Shown here: piece after piece, positions 47,338 to 58,960 of the stretch
Layout: the number at the start of each line of letters is the position of its first letter
Numbering within the stretch: position 1 is the first letter of the stretch
NCBI RefSeq assembly: GCF_003576645.1
Contig: NC_044927.1
Span: forward strand, 17,387,631 to 17,451,630
DNA length: 64,000 nucleotides
Reading direction: 5' to 3'
Source of the DNA: Ipomoea triloba
Taxonomy: Eukaryota; Streptophyta; Magnoliopsida; Solanales; Convolvulaceae
The notes under the pieces: generated by a model
Told to the model about the DNA's origin: nothing
The model's input: only the letters and a program-made list of their open reading frames with translations
The model's database searches: none
Program-made: the position numbers and the translations under genes

Positions 47338-49055
47338 TGTTAGGAACATAATGTAATAGGTTTTGATGATACCAAATGTAATTCACAATCCCCTAAAGTC
47401 TCGAAGGATAGGAAATCCTTGTAAGTTCGACAAGTAAACTAAGAGCGAAAATACAACCGGGTAATTGAGCTCAACTCGGAAAATATTTAAGCTTAAGGTA
47501 AACTTGTTTGAACATCTTAGAAAGTTTCGTGTTGTAATCTTATAGATAGATCAGAAGAAGGCACGAGACAACACTGGAGGAATAAGGGTCTGCGAGACAT
47601 CAACTAAGTCTCGAGACATAAGCAGAGTTCGAGAGATGGGATCTCTCGTTACCTCAACCAAGTTCGAGACATGGGATCGAAACATAAGCAAAGATTCGAG
47701 AGATGGGATCTCTCGAGACATCAATCCAGTTCGAGACATGAGATCGAGACATCAAGTGGTCGAGACATCAACATTGGTCTCGATGAACTGGTACTTCTCC
47801 AAAGGGCTGAATGGCAATCAAATGCATGGATAAAGTAATCTAAGTTTGGAGAAGAAGAATTTCATGGAGATAAGATATTAAGGAGGTGCCAAAAGCTATA
47901 TGATGGAACAACCAGAAGTGGATGCCACGTCAGAATTCCACAACAAACAGATAGAATATGCACCAATCCAAGGTCGGTCTTATTCCCTAAAACGAGGATT
48001 AATGGGAATATAAAAAGAGTAACTTTTACCAAAAGCAGTAAGTGGAGCATGGACTCAAGAAAGTGGATTATGGGATATTCACTACAAGACAAAGGGTTCA
48101 AGTTACAAGACCACCACTCCATGAAAAATGCTAAAATTATGCAAGTCCCATGATCAGCATGCGAGACAGATTTCAAACGGAATAATTTTCCCTCCAACGG
48201 AATTATTCCTCAACTCTCATATATAAGGACGTGAAGACACAAGTGAAAAAGAAAATAGAGAAGAGTTAGTGATTTTAAAATAAGAAGTGTTAGATTCAAA
48301 CGTTCAAAGTGCAAGAGCTTAATCTGGAATATCATCCTTGATATTCAAAACAGCGAGAAAAACACATCTTAGTGTTTGAGAGAGTTACAAAGCTTAACCT
48401 ACTATACATCTAGAAGGTGACCGAGGCTGCTCTACAAGGAAGTCTATTCAACGATAGCTTTCGGTCAGATTGGAGATTGTTACACTCAACCTGTGACAAC
48501 CGGAACAACCTTGCTTTGGAGAAGGCAAGAAGAGGCGGAGTAACCTGGGAGCTGTCTTGTGAAGATCCTGAGGCTTGAGGCGGGCATGGTGATCAAAGCT
48601 CAAGTGCTCGAGAGGTGGAGTAACAAGAAGCGGGGCGAAAAACCTGAGGCTTGAGGTGGGCTTCGTGATCAAAGCTCAAGCGCTCGATATTGTACTAAAA
48701 AGGGAAGTTTTAGTGCAATCCTTCTAGGGAGTATCTAGAAGAAGAGTGGACGTAGGCGGGTTGGCCGAACCACTTAAAAATCTCTCTTGCATTTACTTTC
48801 TGCTTTTATCTCTCGCTATCTAACTCTCGAACTGCACTGCATATAATCACACCTCTCGAACTAACTCAAACTCGTGCTATTTAAAAAGGGGATAACTTTT
48901 CCGCTGCGCATAAAACTTTGTCTTCATCTTGTGCGGTATCGGACCTAAACATCCTAAGTCCAATACACACGAGAGGTCGAAAAAGATTTGCAAAATCTTA
49001 TACAAGTCTATTCACCCCCCCTCTAGACTTGTACCCCATCCCCATGGGACCAACA
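47338..49055 (+). mobile_element. Solo LTR of the same Copia family, opposite orientation
   Basis: Reads TGTTAGGAACATAATG ... CCATGGGACCAACA on the plus strand, 1,718 bp, flanked by a perfect 5-bp duplication tcagt (47333-47337 and 49056-49060). Element B shows the empty site at about 61860-61880 (gagagtcagtttgttatc). No polypurine tract, primer site or internal region adjoins it, so it is a solo LTR left by LTR-LTR recombination after a family member inserted into element A. Confidence 0.95.
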
Positions 49056-49060
49056 TCAGT

Positions 49061-49380
49061 TTGTTATCTTTCGAAGTGATCTCTCGAACTCCCCTTCTTC
49101 GAGACATATCGTATATAGCCAAACTGAATGAGTATCTCTCGAACTACCTTTCGAACACAGATTGCAAAAAGAACAAGATTGATTCATCCAAAAGATATCA
49201 CTAGGAACATTTCCTTGAGTTCATTTAGTGATTTCCAGATACATTACATATGAATCAATATACTATTAGATTCCCTAGAAACTTTTGTTTGGCCTTGGAT
49301 AGCCATATAGGAATCTAACGTCAGAGCAGGAACTAGCCATCTAAAGTCCTATTTATTCTAGTTATAGAACTAGAGGTGGC
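49061..49380. other. Spacer between the two accessory genes of element A, right part
   Basis: Non-coding, colinear with 61868-62188 of element B. Contains several ctctcgaact words. Confidence 0.6.
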
Positions 49381-49746
49381 TTAATTTTTCTTGTTCTTCT
49401 CAACCTCTCCGCTGCTGCACTCCTCACAAGCTCCTTCTCCCTTTTCCTTGGTTCTCCATTTGGTTGAGGGAGATCCTTTTCCGGAATGTGCAGCTGTAAG
49501 AGTCCCACTTATACGAGACTCTTCTCCTGATTCCAGTATCCCACCGTTGTGGATCTCCTCGCATTTGGGGATCCATTCACCTTGGATGGGAACAGAATGC
49601 TTGCTTGGATTATCAGGAAACTTCGCAATCTGTTCACCCTTAGTTAATTCTGGATAGTTTTCTCCTTGAAAGTCTTTGGACTTGGCTGCCGATTTTCTTC
49701 CTCTATACCAGAATGGTACATCGTCTTTTCCTTTCTTCTTCTCCAT
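49381..49746 (-). CDS. Small accessory ORF of Copia element A
   Basis: I start it at ATG 49746 (MEKKKGKDDVPFWYRGRKS), giving about 121 residues ending GEVEKNKKN; the frame is open further upstream to 49842, but a TATA box lies between. The protein is basic and hydrophilic, Gly/Lys/Glu-rich, with no catalytic motif, membrane segment or signal peptide. Copy B (62189-62554) encodes nearly the same protein with mostly conservative changes and no frame break. That contrasts with the broken neighbours and hints at constraint, though a short target could also escape by chance. It lies about 200 bp after the pol stop. Function unknown. Confidence 0.6.
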   Translation of the reverse strand: MEKKKGKDDVPFWYRGRKSAAKSKDFQGENYPELTKGEQIAKFPDNPSKHSVPIQGEWIPKCEEIHNGGILESGEESRISGTLTAAHSGKGSPSTKWRTKEKGEGACEECSSGEVEKNKKN

Positions 49747-49783
49747 GAAGAAGTCGATGACATGAATTGCTGTGAAAACCCTT

Positions 49784-49793
49784 CTATTTATAG
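49784..49793 (-). promoter_or_regulatory. TATA box upstream of the small accessory ORF (copy A)
   Basis: Minus-strand CTATAAATAG, a near-consensus plant TATA box, 38 bp upstream of ATG 49746 and conserved at 62592-62601 in element B. The implied 5' leader is very short, so a start a little further downstream is possible. Confidence 0.6.
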
Positions 49794-50100
49794 CCCAAAA
49801 ACTTAGCACTGTTGAGTCACGAGATGCTAAATGAATGACCATTCAATGCTGTGTAACTCCAAAGCTGCCATAAAGTTGATGAAACCGCTCCTCACATGCG
49901 AAACAGTTCATGGCACTAAATACAAGGAGATAAGATTTGACCGTTCAACCCAATTCTATCATTCCCAATTCTAACCTTAGTTGGAAGAATCTATTTTCAC
50001 ATAACGCCTTTGTGAAAATATCTGCTAGTTGCTCCTCCGTTGCAACATATTCCAAAGTTATATCCTTTTTCTCAACATGGTCTCGGATGAAGTGATACTT

Positions 50101-50223
50101 NNNNNNNNNNNNNNNNNNNNNNNNNNNNNNNNNNNNNNNNNNNNNNNNNNNNNNNNNNNNNNNNNNNNNNNNNNNNNNNNNNNNNNNNNNNNNNNNNNNN
50201 NNNNNNNNNNNNNNNNNNNNNNN
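50101..50223. other. Sequence gap, 123 Ns, in element A RNase H
   Basis: The words tggtctcggatgaagtgata occur on both sides of the gap (50078 onward and 50224 onward), so no sequence may be missing. Confidence 0.95.
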
Positions 50224-50569
50224 TGGTCTCGGATGAAGTGATATTTTATGTCAATGTGCTTTGTCCTTGAATGTGACACCGGATTCTGAGTAATAGCTAT
50301 GGCACTAGTGTTGTCACACATAATCTTAACCTCTTTACATTCAACACCATAATCCAGTAATTGTTGCTTCATCCATAAAATCTGAGCACAACAACTTCCA
50401 GCTGCTACATATTCTGCCACAGCGGTACTTGTAGCTATCGAATGCTGTTTCTTGCTAAACCATGAGACAAGTCTTCCACCTAGAAACTGACATGTCCCAG
50501 ATGTGCTCTTACGATCAATTTTACAACCGGCAAAGTCCGCATCTGAATAACCCATAAGTTCGAAAGATC

Positions 50570-50815
50570 CACCTCTCGAATACCAAAGTCCAACACTTTG
50601 CGTACCCTTGAGATCTCTCGAATACCAAAGTCCAACACTTTGCGTACCCTTGAGATATCTAAGAAACCAAAGTCCAACACTTTGCGTACCCTTGAGATAT
50701 CTAAGAATCCAAAGTCCAACACTTTGCGTACCCTTGAGATATCTAAGAATCTTTTTAGATGCACTTTGCGTACCCTTGAGATATCTAAGAATCTTTTTAG
50801 ATGCACTTAAGTGAC
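50570..50815 (-). repeat. In-frame tandem repeats in the pol ORF of element A
   Basis: About five units of 42-57 bp with accaaagtccaacactttgc and gtacccttgagat, translating to repeated [14 protein letters not shown] between the RT and RNase H domains. Element B has the motif once ([20 protein letters not shown]), so this is either local expansion or misassembly. Confidence 0.8.
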
Positions 50816-51009
50816 TCTCCTTAGGACTTTCCTGAAATCTAGCACATACACCTACTGCAAAGGATATATCTGGTCTACTAGCAGTTAAATAAAGAAGAGA
50901 TCCGATGATACCTCGATAAGTGGTTTGATCGACCTCTCGACCTTCGCTGTCGACATCGATACGTAGAGAGGTTCCCATAGGTACTTTGACTGAGGATTTC
51001 CCTTCTATG

Positions 51010-52064
51010 TTGTATTTCCTGAGCAGATCCTTGGTGTATTTCTCCTGGTTGATGAAGATAGCTTCCTTAAGTTGTCTTACTTGTAGTCCGAGGAAGTAGT
51101 TGAGTTCTCCCATCTTGCTCATCTCGAACTTCCCTTTCATCAAACTGGAGAACTTTTCGCACAAGTCTGGATTGGTGCTTCCAAAGATGATATCGTCCAC
51201 ATAGATTTGCACCAATAAGATATGATCTCCATCCTTAATTCTAAACAATGTTTTGTCCATTAGGCCTTTGGTGAACCCACACTGAAGTAGAAAATAGGAT
51301 AAAGTGTCATACCAAGCTCTCGGAGCTTGTTTCAAGCCGTAAAGTGCCTTCTTCAACTTGTATACTTTGTCAGCTCCCACGTCCTTCAAGAAACCCGGAG
51401 GTTGTTCAACGTACACCTCTTCTTCAAGTAGTCCGTTCAGAAAAGCGCTCTTGACATCCATTTGATACACTTTGAAGTCTTTGAAGGCGGCATAAGCGAG
51501 AAAGATGCGAATGGCTTCGAGACGTGCTACCGGAGCNTTGTATTTCCTGAGCAGATCCTTGGTGTATTTCTCCTGGTTGATGAAGATAGCTTCCTTAAGT
51601 TGTCTTACTTGTAGTCCGAGGAAGTAGTTGAGTTCTCCCATCTTGCTCATCTCGAACTTCCCTTTCATCAAACTGGAGAACTTTTCGCACAAGTCTGGAT
51701 TGGTGCTTCCAAAGATGATATCGTCCACATAGATTTGCACCAATAAGATATGATCTCCATCCTTAATTCTAAACAATGTTTTGTCCATTAGGCCTTTGGT
51801 GAACCCACACTGAAGTAGAAAATAGGATAAAGTGTCATACCAAGCTCTCGGAGCTTGTTTCAAGCCGTAAAGTGCCTTCTTCAACTTGTATACTTTGTCA
51901 GCTCCCACGTCCTTCAAGAAACCCGGAGGTTGTTCAACGTACACCTCTTCTTCAAGTAGTCCGTTCAGAAAAGCGCTCTTGACATCCATTTGATACACTT
52001 TGAAGTCTTTGAAGGCGGCATAAGCGAGAAAGATGCGAATGGCTTCGAGACGTGCCACTGGAGC
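51010..52064. repeat. Direct duplication of 527 bp flanking a single N in pol
   Basis: 51010-51536 and 51538-52064 match almost perfectly (gctaccggagc versus gccactggagc at the end). The duplicated part is the RT core from [10 protein letters not shown] to the LLRKY region, so the apparent 891-residue ORF contains two RT copies that are probably an assembly artefact. Confidence 0.85.
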
Positions 52065-53954
52065 GAAGGTTTCATCAAAATCTATTCCTTCCTCCTGACA
52101 GTAGCCTTTGGCAACAAGTCTGGCCTTGTTCCTAACAATAACTCCATCCTCATTTATCTTGTTTCTGAAAACCCATTTTGTACCAATGACATTCTGATGA
52201 TGAGGTCTCGGAACCAGTTCCCAAACGTCATTCCTCTCAAACTGATGAAGTTCCTCTTGCATGGCTTGTACCCAATCAGGATCGCTTAGAGCCTCATCAA
52301 TCACCTTAGGCTCTATTTGCGATAGAAAGCAAGCAAGCATGCTTTCTCTGTATGCTGATCTGGTTCGAACTTTGTCACGTATATCTCCAATCACTTGATC
52401 AGCGGGATGACTTCTCAGCCATCTTAGATCGGGTTGTGGCTCCTCAGTTAACTCCTCGAGTGTTGGTTGGGATGTGGGTTGATTATCCATGATCTGGATT
52501 GGATTAACTGAGTCAGGAGCATTTTTCTTTGTAGTCTCTTCATCGTCTGATTCTGATTGGAGTTCTGCTACGTCTCGAACTATCGGCTGTTTCCCATCGA
52601 GAGGTAAATCTGATCTCTCGATCGTTTCCAGCTGAGCTTCCTCAGAACTTTCAGCTGCTTCTATTGACTTTGATGGTTGATTAGCTGATGCTTCGTCATC
52701 AAAAGAGACATGTATAGATTCCTCAACCACCAATTTCCGCTTGTTGAAGACTCTGAAGGCTTTACTTGTCGATGAGTATCCCAGAAATACTCCATCGTCT
52801 GCCTTTTCGTCAAAGGCTCTTAACTAAGTCTTTCCATTGTTGTGGACATAGCATTTGCATCCGAATGTATGAAAGTAGCTTACATTAGGTTTCCTTCCAT
52901 TCCACAACTCATATGGAGTCTTTCCGACTCCTTTCACGATCAAGGACCGATTTTGGGTATAGCACGCTGTGTTTACTGCTTCTGCCCAAAATCCTTGTGA
53001 TATGTTGGCTTGTGAGAGCATGGTCCTTGCAGCTTCCTTGAGAGTTCTGTTCCTCCTTTCAGCAACGCCGTTCTGTTGAGGTGTTCGAGCAGCTGACAAC
53101 TGATGATGAATCCCGTTCTCGTTACAGTAGCTCTCGATCACTTGTTTAACGAACTCTCCACCTTGATCTGACCGAATCTTGAGTATCAAGACATCCTTCT
53201 CAACTTGAACTTGCTTCAAAAGATTTGATAGGGCAACTTTTGTCTCGCTTTTCTTGGTTAAGAATACGGTCCAGGTGAATCTTGTGTAGTCATCTACTAC
53301 CACAAGAGTGTACTTCCTTCCTCTCATGCTGGGTGGATCCACCGGGCCAAATAAGTCCATATGAAGAAGACTTAGTGGTCTGGTAGACGATGTCTCGGCT
53401 TTGGTTTTGAAAGAGGATTTGATCTGTTTGCAACGTTGACATGCCTCACAAATCTTGTCCTTCCGAAACGTGAATTTGGGCAGTCCTTCCACAAGATTCC
53501 TCTTAGTAAGCTTGTTGATGGTTTTGAAGTTTAGGTTGTTGGTCCCAAGGGGATGGGGTACAAGTCTAGAGGGGGGGGGGTGAATAGACTTGTATAAGAT
53601 TTTGCAAATCTTTTTCGACCTCTCGTGGATATTGGACTTAGGATGTTTAGGTCCGATACCTCACAAGATGAAGACAAAGTTTTATGCGCAGCGGAAAAGT
53701 TATCCCCTTTTAATTTGCACGAGTTTGAGTTAGTTCGAGAGGTGTGATTATATACAGTGCAGTTCGAGAGTTAGTTAGCGAGAGATAAAGCAGAAAGCAA
53801 ATGCGAGAGAGATTTTTAAGTGGTTCGGCCAACCCGCCTACGTCCACTCTTCTTCTAGAAACTCCCTAGAAGGATTGCACTAAAACTTCCCTTTTTCTAG
53901 AAACTCCCTAGAAGGATTGCACTAAAACTTCCCTTTTAGTACAATATCGAGCGC

Positions 53955-54410
53955 TTGAGCTTTGATCACGAAGCCCGCCTCAAGCCTTAGGTTTTTCGCC
54001 CCGCTTCTTGTTACTCCACCTCTCGAGCACTTGAGCTTTGATCCCCAAGCCCGCCTCAAGCCTCAGGTTTTTCGCCCCGCTTCTTGTTACTCCCCCTCTC
54101 GAGCACTTGAGCTTTGATCCCCAAGCCCGCCTCAAGCCTCAGGTTTTTCGCCCCGCTTCTTGTTACTCCCCCTCTCGAGCACTTGAGCTTTGATCCCCAA
54201 GCCCGCCTCAAGCCTCAGGTTTTTCGCCCCGCTTCTTGTTACTCCCCCTCTCGAGCACTTGAGCTTTGATCCCCAAGCCCGCCTCAAGCCTCAGGTTTTT
54301 CGCCCCGCTTCTTGTTACTCCACCTCTCGAGCACTTGAGCTTTGATCACCAAGCCCGCCTCAAGCCTCAGGATCTTCACAAGACAGCTCTCAGGTTACTC
54401 CGCCTCTTCT
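53955..54410. repeat. Expanded 76-bp tandem repeat within the LTR of element B
   Basis: ttgagctttgatc at 53955, 54031, 54107, 54183, 54259 and 54335. Each unit continues agcccgcctcaagcctcagg then tttttcgccccgcttcttgt. The middle units share a private change (gatccccaagc, tactccccctc), showing they multiplied from one variant unit. Confidence 0.9.
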
Positions 54411-54616
54411 TGCCTTCTCCAAAGCAAGGTTGTTCCGGTTGTCACAGGTTGAGTGTAATAATCTCCAATCTGACCAAAAGCTTTCGTTGGATAATCTGCC
54501 TTGTAGAGCAGCTTCGGTCACCTTCTAGATGTGTAGCAGTTTAAGCTTTGTAACTCTCTCAAACACCAAGATATGTTTTTCTCGCTGTTGTGAATATCAG
54601 GATGATATTCCAAATT

Positions 54617-54675
54617 NNNNNNNNNNNNNNNNNNNNNNNNNNNNNNNNNNNNNNNNNNNNNNNNNNNNNNNNNNN
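54617..54675. other. Sequence gap, 59 Ns, in the LTR of element B
   Basis: Compared with the LTR of A (about 38400-38655), roughly 250 bp are absent here, so the gap size is not accurate. Confidence 0.85.
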
Positions 54676-55333
54676 TTTCTTGAGTCCATGCTCCACTTAC
54701 TGCTTTTGGCAAAAGTTACTCTTTTTATATTCCCATTGATCCTCGTTTTAGGGAATAAGACCGACTTTGGATTGGTGCGCCTTCTATCCGTTTGTTGTGG
54801 AGTTCTAACGTGGTATCCACTTCCGGTTGTTCCATCATATAGCTTTTGGCACCTCCTTAATATTTTATCTCCATGATATTCTTCTTCTCCAAACTTGGAT
54901 TATTTTATCCATGCATGTTAACTGCCATTCAGACCTTTGGAGAAGTGTCAGATTATTGAGACTAATGTTGATGTCTCGACTACACGATGTCTCGATCCCA
55001 TGTCTCGAACTGGATTGATGTCTCGAGAGATCCCATCTCTCGAACTCTGCTTATGTCTCGAGACTTAGTTGATGTCTCGTAGACCCTTATTCCTCCAGTG
55101 CAGTCTCGTGCCTTCTTCTGATCTATCTATAAGCTTACAACACGAAACTTCTAAGATGTTCAAACAAGTTTACCTTAAGCTTAAATATTTTCCGAGTTGA
55201 GCTCAAGTTACCCGGTTGTATTTTCGCTTTTAGTTTACTTGTCGAACTTACAAAAAATTCCTATCTTTTGAGACTTAGGGGATTATGAATTACATTTGGT
55301 ATCATCAAAACCTATTACAGTATGTTCCTAACA

Positions 55334-55348
55334 ATTTCCCCCTTTTTG
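55334..55348 (-). other. Polypurine tract of Copia element B
   Basis: Minus-strand CAAAAAGGGGGAAAT adjoining the LTR, identical to that of element A. Confidence 0.85.
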
Positions 55349-57034
55349 ATGATGCCAACACTTATACTTACTTATATGACTGATTTGTAAGAAAATAAAC
55401 TTTGATTTTATTTTCAGCGCATACGGTAAGTTTGACATGAAAACTAATCTGCTAAAACGTGAATAACAAACTCACGCAACACCCCCAGCAAAAGATATAT
55501 ATATTAAGATTAAGGAGTGTTTTACAATGAATAACTTAGCAGAAAAGTTTACACGAAAGTAAAGAACAACATAATTAAGAATGCATTTAGACATCGAGAG
55601 CTTACTGCTTGTCTGCTTTCCTTTTCTCGTTGATAGCTGCTCGTGTCTTGATGGGGTCTTTAGAGTTTACCAGATTTAGGTAGTCGTCTGATACATCAAG
55701 ATGAAGGTAGTTGATGAAGGCTTCACCTATGAATTTACCTTCGATTACCCCATCTCTCCACCATTCGATGCATTCTAGAGGAGTGAGGCCGCTGTGAGAA
55801 GATAGATCAGTTTTGGCAAGAAGACTTACTATGATTCCATTGAGATATTCTATTGTGTCTTCTTTGAACCCTGACTTGTAATTTTTCGTGAATTGCTCAT
55901 CTTTCTTCTCTTTGGCCGTTTGTTGTTCTTGCCTCTTTCTTCTTCTTTCTCGGTCTTCTTCTTTTCTTTTCTCCATTTCCAGTGTGCGCTGAACCCTTAG
56001 ATCCTCCTTTCTTTTGGCTTCCTCCATTTCCTTGCTCATTGTCCTTGGAACTTTCGGAGGAGGTCCAGTGGTTAAGGGTTCACTAGCTGCCCTTTTCTTG
56101 CTTGTGGATGTCCNGGCACTTGGTTCGACAGATCATCGAGTAGTGCTTTTATCACGTCCTGTCGAAGTTCACTAGAATTTTTGAAGGCTCGAAGCTCGGC
56201 ACGTAATTCGTCTACTTCAGCCTTTGCTCCTTCAGCTTCTGCTCGAGCTACTGTAGCCTCATCGGCAGCTCGCCGTGCTGCATCCTCAGCCCATACTGCC
56301 TGTTCGAGAAGTTCTTCATGGCTGGCTCGGGATTCACTTGTCCCAGCAGCAGGCATTGATGCATTGCAAACAGTGAGCAGTATGCGCTCAAGTTGAGCCA
56401 TCTTCTGAGATTGATCGGCCATGAATTGGCGCACCTCGCCAATGAAAGCTTCTTCGGCCTGTCGATCATAGTCAGAAGTAGGAGAAGAGGAGTGAGAAGT
56501 ACCTTTTATCGGAGGGGACTTGGGTGCTTCCAGATTTCCACCCATGACTTGCAGTTGCGAGTCCACCTCTCGATTGAGTTCCTGAGGATCAGCAGGGACA
56601 CTGGGTGCAAAGCTCGAAGGTAGCTCCATATCAAGCGCTTCCCGGTTTCTACTTGAGGGATGGATCACTTCTCGCTCATCACCTTTCGAACCTGGAACCT
56701 CAGCTTCAGCAACTGGTGGGATTGGATCAGCTAAGGGAGAGACTTCTGTAATGGATGCTTCTCGGTTTCCATCCAATTGAAGATCTTCCTCAGCGTCACC
56801 TCTCGAACCAGAGCTGGGAACTTGATCATCTGCTGGTGGGATTGGAGTTGAGGAGAGAGTTTGTGCATCGACAGGTGCTTCCCGGTTTCCACCATTGATG
56901 GGCACAACTTCTTCCTCGTTACCTCTCGAACCAGCAGGACTTGGAACAATTTGCTCTTGTTGCTCATTGGGCTGCACGTCAGTCTGCTCCGGTGAGTCTG
57001 GAATGACTATCGGTTTAGGAGCAGCTGGTGCACT

Positions 57035-58637
57035 TGATAAACATTATTTTTATTATTTTTTTAATAATATTTTTATAGTTAATATGCAATAATTAATTAA
57101 GTTCATATCTATTTTTTATTTATTACTGTTATAAGTAGTTCTAATAATATTTTTCAGTTTTAGGTTGTTTTTATTATTAAATTTGTTTTATTATTTGAAT
57201 TCTGTTAGTCCAATAATTTCTCCTAATAATAATAATAATAATAGTTTTAGTTTTAGGTAGTACATGGTCAGTAGGATTTTAATAATGTAGACTAGTTATA
57301 TTTAGACTCTAATTTATTTACACTTTATATAATATGTGTTTTTATCTAATCAGTAAAAAAAAAATATATTTGTTTCTGTCGAAATTCTTTGTGCTGAGAT
57401 TCAGCATAGGACGGTCAATAACGCCTAGCGAAAAAGCAGATCGCAATGCATCTGATTCGGCCATGGCAACGCAAAAGTTGAGGGAGAGAGGTTGAAGCTG
57501 GACATTATAAAAGGAGGCCAGTTCCTAAGAGAGATCATCAATTCACCCCGGATCAATTCCGGTGGCGGTGAGAGGCAGCTCTTGGTTGACGGCTTCTGTT
57601 CTTGGCAGCATAGAAATTGGTTTGGCAGTGGAGATTTCCGAGCGGCGGCAGCTTCTGGACATCTGCAAATTAATTCAAGCGGCAACAGTAGCTTCGTATT
57701 GTGGTTTGGCTATTTCAATTTGATAAGCAAAATTCATTCAGATTAGCAGTACTCCTTCGTGCAGCAACAATTAATTAGATAATGCTTCATTATTTTTACT
57801 CTCCAATCTTGTTAATTTGCTTTGATTATGATTAGACATTGAAAGGAAATGCTTTTTAAATTAATTACTACAAATCCCATGAGGTGCTGCTAGCTTAATT
57901 TGCATAGGAATATGATACAAATTAGTATGAACATTTTGCATTAATTTAGATTTTGATGTTGCCAATACAATAGAGTTTTATTCTATGAATTTATTCTTGA
58001 TTAATTGTGTTGAATTTGGCCAGTTCTAACACATGTTAGTCCCTTTGAAGAGAATTATAGAGTATACATCATGCTTCGTAATTCTATGCTCTATAGGATA
58101 AATGAATAAATAGTTTGGTTGTCTTATTGAACTGTTTATTTGGTTCATAAACCGGGTATTCCGTAAGTTCTTCAAGACTTAATGGGTTTTAACGGTTTAA
58201 ATAAGTGCCTTAAGCATATGAACCGTTAGAATACGTGACTGAATCCGGACGTCATACGGATTAGTCAGATAACAGTTAGAACGAACCCTTAGTTGATTGG
58301 CGATGTTAAACTTAAAATGCATAATTAGTAGTGGTAATTGATTCATGTTCCTAGCCTTTATTCTTTTGTTAGCCACTCTCTTGCTTTGTTGTTATTTTAT
58401 TGTTTTCCCTGCTAGTTACTTAATTATCTGCTATCTCAATCTTGTTAGTTTTAATTATTTCCTTTTTCCAAGTAATTTTATTAGTTTTGACTTTATTTTA
58501 TTGCTTTCAAATTAATTATATGCAAGTTATTCAATTGCATTGTTACAATTCCCTGTGGGTTCGACCCTTGCTTTTGCACACTATCATTACAATTGACTCG
58601 TGCACTTGCGAGGACATATATTTAAAATTGTCCATCA
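57035..58637 (+). mobile_element. LTR of a Ty3-type retrotransposon inserted in element B
   Basis: TGATAAACATTA ... TTGTCCATCA, about 1.6 kb with TG...CA ends. It has a TATA box TATAAAAG (57506-57513), and its last 100 bp (ccctgtgggttcgaccc, gactcgtgcacttgcgag) resemble the ends of plant Ty3/gypsy LTRs. No gag or pol adjoins it. The left flank gcact is not repeated on the right, where attgt follows, so the right side has been altered, consistent with the joined chloroplast fragment. Confidence 0.65.
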
Positions 58638-58655
58638 ATTGTATCATAAAGTTAG

Positions 58656-58960
58656 ACCCAAAACTCCCATTAATAGAAAAATGGAACCCCCTGCCGTATA
58701 CAAAATAAATTTTGTAGCTGAGTATAGACATTTCTTCCCCCCCCACTTAGATAGAAGTAGATAAACGGGAATTAATTCTAATTCCCACATGATGAAAAAA
58801 AGGAAAAGGTCTCGAGAAGCAAATGATCCTATTTGACCACTGTACATTGCTAACATCAGGAAATGAAATAATCGAGAATCGCGAGTAACTGGCCGGGCCG
58901 CTAAAGTAGCTAAAGTGGTTATAAATCCTGTCAATAAAATAGGGCCTACAGAAAGTCCAT
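58656..58960 (-). pseudogene. ndhD: Nuclear copy of a chloroplast ndhD fragment
   Basis: Minus-strand translation gives [56 protein letters not shown] and [20 protein letters not shown], unmistakably the plastid NAD(P)H dehydrogenase subunit 4, roughly residues 85-190 of about 500. No start or end of the gene is present, so it is non-functional. Homology stops at about 58656, next to the Ty3-type LTR, and at about 58960, next to the accessory ORF of element B. A mitochondrial copy of plastid DNA is a possible intermediate source. Confidence 0.9.

Larger units (their letters stand above)
49945..53536 (-). pseudogene. Copia element A pol: integrase, reverse transcriptase, RNase H
   Basis: The minus-strand frame enters at 53536, where element B cut off the upstream gag, protease and integrase N-terminus. 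Integrase retains CEACQRCKQ (zinc finger end) and the DDE core: HMDLFGPV, RSDQGGEF and GVAERRNRTLKE. An in-frame TAG follows at 52822-52824, after which the frame continues. [55 protein letters not shown] and the catalytic YVDD. RNase [10 protein letters not shown], then [10 protein letters not shown] where Copia elements usually have STAEAEY, so the catalytic Glu appears lost; CDNTSAI is intact. The stop is at 49945-49947. Assembly scars (N at 51537, N run 50101-50223, tandem copies at 50570-50815) inflate the ORF. Confidence 0.9.
53537..55333 (-). mobile_element. 3' LTR of Copia element B
   Basis: Minus-strand TGTTAGGAACATACTG ... CCTTGGGACCAACA, about 1,797 bp including an N gap (54617-54675). 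It is inserted in element A's pol just before the integrase zinc finger; the left flank is taggt (53532-53536). It has six ttgagctttgatc units at 76-bp spacing (53955-54347) where the LTR of A and the solo LTR have two. The g-tract near 53570 and the tgtctcga cluster (54950-55110) match the other LTRs. Confidence 0.9.

Noticed and set aside
52733..52824. Separate integrase and RT genes in element A
   Set aside because: A single in-frame TAG separates them and the frame continues, so this is one pol ORF with a nonsense mutation. The apparent RT start is a TTG.
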